Of a stretch of DNA of 64,000 nt, positions 62,706 through 64,000 are shown in pieces. Source of the stretch: JALYXV01 sp963733505 (GTDB lineage: Bacteria; Actinomycetota; Acidimicrobiia; Acidimicrobiales; Palsa-688). Below the pieces are notes generated by a model that saw only the letters and a list, made by a program, of their open reading frames with translations, did no database searches and was not told where the DNA came from. A program made the position numbers and the translations under genes. Position 1 is the stretch's first letter. Each line of letters opens with the position of its first letter. Location of the stretch: positions 281,953 to 345,952 of the forward strand of contig CAVTDW010000008.1 in NCBI GenBank assembly GCA_963733505.1, given 5' to 3'.

Positions 62706-63533
62706 ATGACCACCGATGACCGCGCCGCACGGCTCGACGCGGTGCGGAGCCGGCGGGAACCCCCGAGGTTCCGGCATGTCGCGGTCCGCCGGGTCGAGGG
62801 CCTCAGCCCGCGTATGGTCCGTGTCACCTTGGCAGGTGACGACCTGGCCGGTCTCACGGTGGAACGACCGGCGTCCAGCGTGCGGGTCCTACTTCCAACG
62901 TCGGGAGTTGGGGAGTTGGTCATTCCGGCCTGGAACGGCAACGAGTTCCTTCTACCCGACGGGCGGCGTCCGACGATTCGGACCTTCACCCCTCGTCACC
63001 TCGACGCCGAGGCCCTCGAACTGGTCCTGGACGTCGTGATCCATGGCTCGGGCCCGGCGTCGGAGTGGGCGGCAACCGCCCGGCCAGGGGCACCCGTGGC
63101 GGTGTCCGGCCCGGGACGCGGCTACGCCATTGCTTCGGAGGCGCCGTCGTTTCTTCTGGTAGGCGACGAAACGGCCATCCCCGCCATCAGCCAACTGCTC
63201 GAGGCGCTGGCTGTCAAGGCGGCGGCCGTCGAGGTGCACATCGAGGTCGCCCACCCCGACGCCCGACTGCGGTTGCCCGACCATGCCCAGGCGACGGTCG
63301 AATGGTGGGATCTTCCGGCTGGTGCTCCTGCGGGTGAAGCACTCGTCCAAGCTGTCCGCGGCGCCGATCTGGCGCCCGGGACCAATGTGTGGGCCGCGGG
63401 CGAGGCGGCGGCAATGCAGCGAATCCGGCGCCATCTCTTCGACGAACGAGGACTCGCACGGTCCCAAGCCACGGTGCGCGGCTACTGGAAGCACGGACGC
63501 GTGAGCGATGCCGACGCTGCAGGTGACGCCTGA
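62706..63533 (+). CDS. Siderophore-interacting protein (ferric-siderophore reductase family)
   Basis: A 275-residue flavin reductase that frees iron from siderophores. The FAD-binding domain (about 20-135) has RFRHVAVRRVEGLSPRMVRVTLAGDDL and the R-x-x-[TS] motif RTFTPR. The SIP C-terminal domain (about 140-265) shows SFLLVGDETAIPAISQLLEAL, NVWAAGEAAAMQRIRRHLFDERGL and the hallmark GYWKHGR. Complete and of standard length. No siderophore synthesis or uptake genes are in the window. Confidence 0.95.
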   Translation: MTTDDRAARLDAVRSRREPPRFRHVAVRRVEGLSPRMVRVTLAGDDLAGLTVERPASSVRVLLPTSGVGELVIPAWNGNEFLLPDGRRPTIRTFTPRHLDAEALELVLDVVIHGSGPASEWAATARPGAPVAVSGPGRGYAIASEAPSFLLVGDETAIPAISQLLEALAVKAAAVEVHIEVAHPDARLRLPDHAQATVEWWDLPAGAPAGEALVQAVRGADLAPGTNVWAAGEAAAMQRIRRHLFDERGLARSQATVRGYWKHGRVSDADAAGDA

Positions 63534-63665
63534 GCCGCATCGCGGGGCTGCGACCGCAGGGCGGTCTCGGGCGAACGACGCTGACTTCGGCTGTTCTTCT
63601 GGTCGGCATCTCGCGGACATCCGGGCGAATCCGGCCCTTCATTTCGGTACCGTACGGTCGGCTTG

Positions 63666-64000
63666 GTGCGCGTGGCGATCGTCGCAGAGTCCTTTCTTCC
63701 CGAGGTCAACGGAGTGACGAGCTCCGTGCTTCGGGTAATCGAACATCTGGAGCGGTGCGGGCATCATTGCCTGGTCGTCGCTCCGGGGCCCGGTCCGTCG
63801 AGTTACCGTTCGGCCCGCGTCGAACGGGTGCCGGCGTTCTCGCTGCCGCTGTACCGATCGCTATCGGTCGCGCTACCCAGCCGGAGGATCCAATCGATCC
63901 TGCGAGCATTCGATCCCGATGTCGTCCATCTGGCTGCGCCGGCCGTGCTCGGGGCGGCCGGCGCCCGGGCGGCGCGCGTGCTCGACGTGCCGGTGGTGGC
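63666..64000 (+). CDS. GT4 glycosyltransferase, N-terminus (continues beyond window)
   Basis: Open to the right edge for 111 codons. VRVAIVAESFLPEVNGVTSSVLRVIEHLERCGHHCLVVAPGP, then VERVPAFSLPLYRSLSVALPSRRIQSILRAFDPDVVHLAAPAVLGAAGARAARVL matches the N-terminal Rossmann half of GDP-mannose-dependent GT4 enzymes such as MgtA/PimB-type mannosyltransferases. The donor-binding half lies outside. GTG 63666 starts at the usual position; there is no clear ribosome site. Confidence 0.88.
   Translation, partial: MRVAIVAESFLPEVNGVTSSVLRVIEHLERCGHHCLVVAPGPGPSSYRSARVERVPAFSLPLYRSLSVALPSRRIQSILRAFDPDVVHLAAPAVLGAAGARAARVLDVPVV

Overview
This 64 kb window is high-GC, densely packed bacterial DNA with short intergenic gaps, many GTG starts and frequent 4-base stop/start overlaps. 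The gene content points to an actinobacterium: GAF-ANTAR regulators, DevR/DevS-type sensing, a DUF222/HNH gene behind an actinobacterial-type LexA box, and KdpF with a small companion protein. The complete kdp, mod and nuo clusters look chromosomal. I infer an Acidimicrobiia-like lineage, probably a metagenome-assembled contig, but the sequence alone cannot fix the taxon. No rRNA, CRISPR array or intact insertion sequence was seen. The only tRNA recognised is tRNA-Tyr(GTA).

Layout. 1-3.5 kb (minus): a PadR regulator, ABC ATPase and FtsX-like permease operon running off the left edge. 3.7-7.7 kb: a secreted DUF11/Ig-like protein, a lipoprotein, a frameshifted membrane protein and a cupin. 8.1-11.5 kb: a signalling island (STAS, two GAF-ANTAR proteins, a convergent STAS-GAF fusion). 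11.7-21.7 kb: potassium uptake, with kdpE on the minus strand, then a small His/Glu-rich membrane protein, kdpF-A-B-C-D, a 23-codon remnant of a second kdpE and a free-standing DUF4118 protein. 21.8-24.3 kb (minus): two exported proteins. 24.5-27.8 kb: an anti-sigma-like ATPase, a small HTH protein, a DUF1906 protein and an SOS-boxed HNH gene. 28.3-31.8 kb: HTH-TOBE regulator, modABC and a Mop-like protein. 31.9-35.3 kb (minus): a calcineurin-like phosphoesterase and a DUF2156 membrane protein joined by an irregular tandem repeat.

35.4-46.1 kb: nuoA-B-C-D-H-I-J-K-L-M-N, with no nuoE, F or G. It is followed by a MidA/NDUFAF7-type methyltransferase (a complex I assembly factor in mitochondria) and acetyl-CoA synthetase. 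49.6-54.8 kb: HAD phosphatase, HtpX, YajQ, tRNA-Tyr, a secreted sedolisin with a strong terminator, and an aldo/keto reductase. 54.9-60.3 kb: a DevR/DevS-like two-component pair with redox and stress genes (two PNPOx-fold proteins, Zn-alcohol dehydrogenase, ferritin-like protein). 60.3-62.3 kb (minus): a CAP-domain protein with two beta repeats and a paralogue of the 3.7 kb secreted protein. 62.7-64 kb: a siderophore-interacting flavoprotein and the start of a GT4 glycosyltransferase.

A striking property of the whole window is the number of genes broken by one or two single-base shifts although both halves are well conserved: the 6.1 kb membrane protein (two), kdpA, kdpD, nuoC, nuoM, the MidA-type gene, the 58.4 kb membrane protein, and possibly the 34.6 kb repeat. 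Because several hit core metabolic genes, indel errors in the assembly are the simplest reading. They are annotated as single genes with the break position stated.
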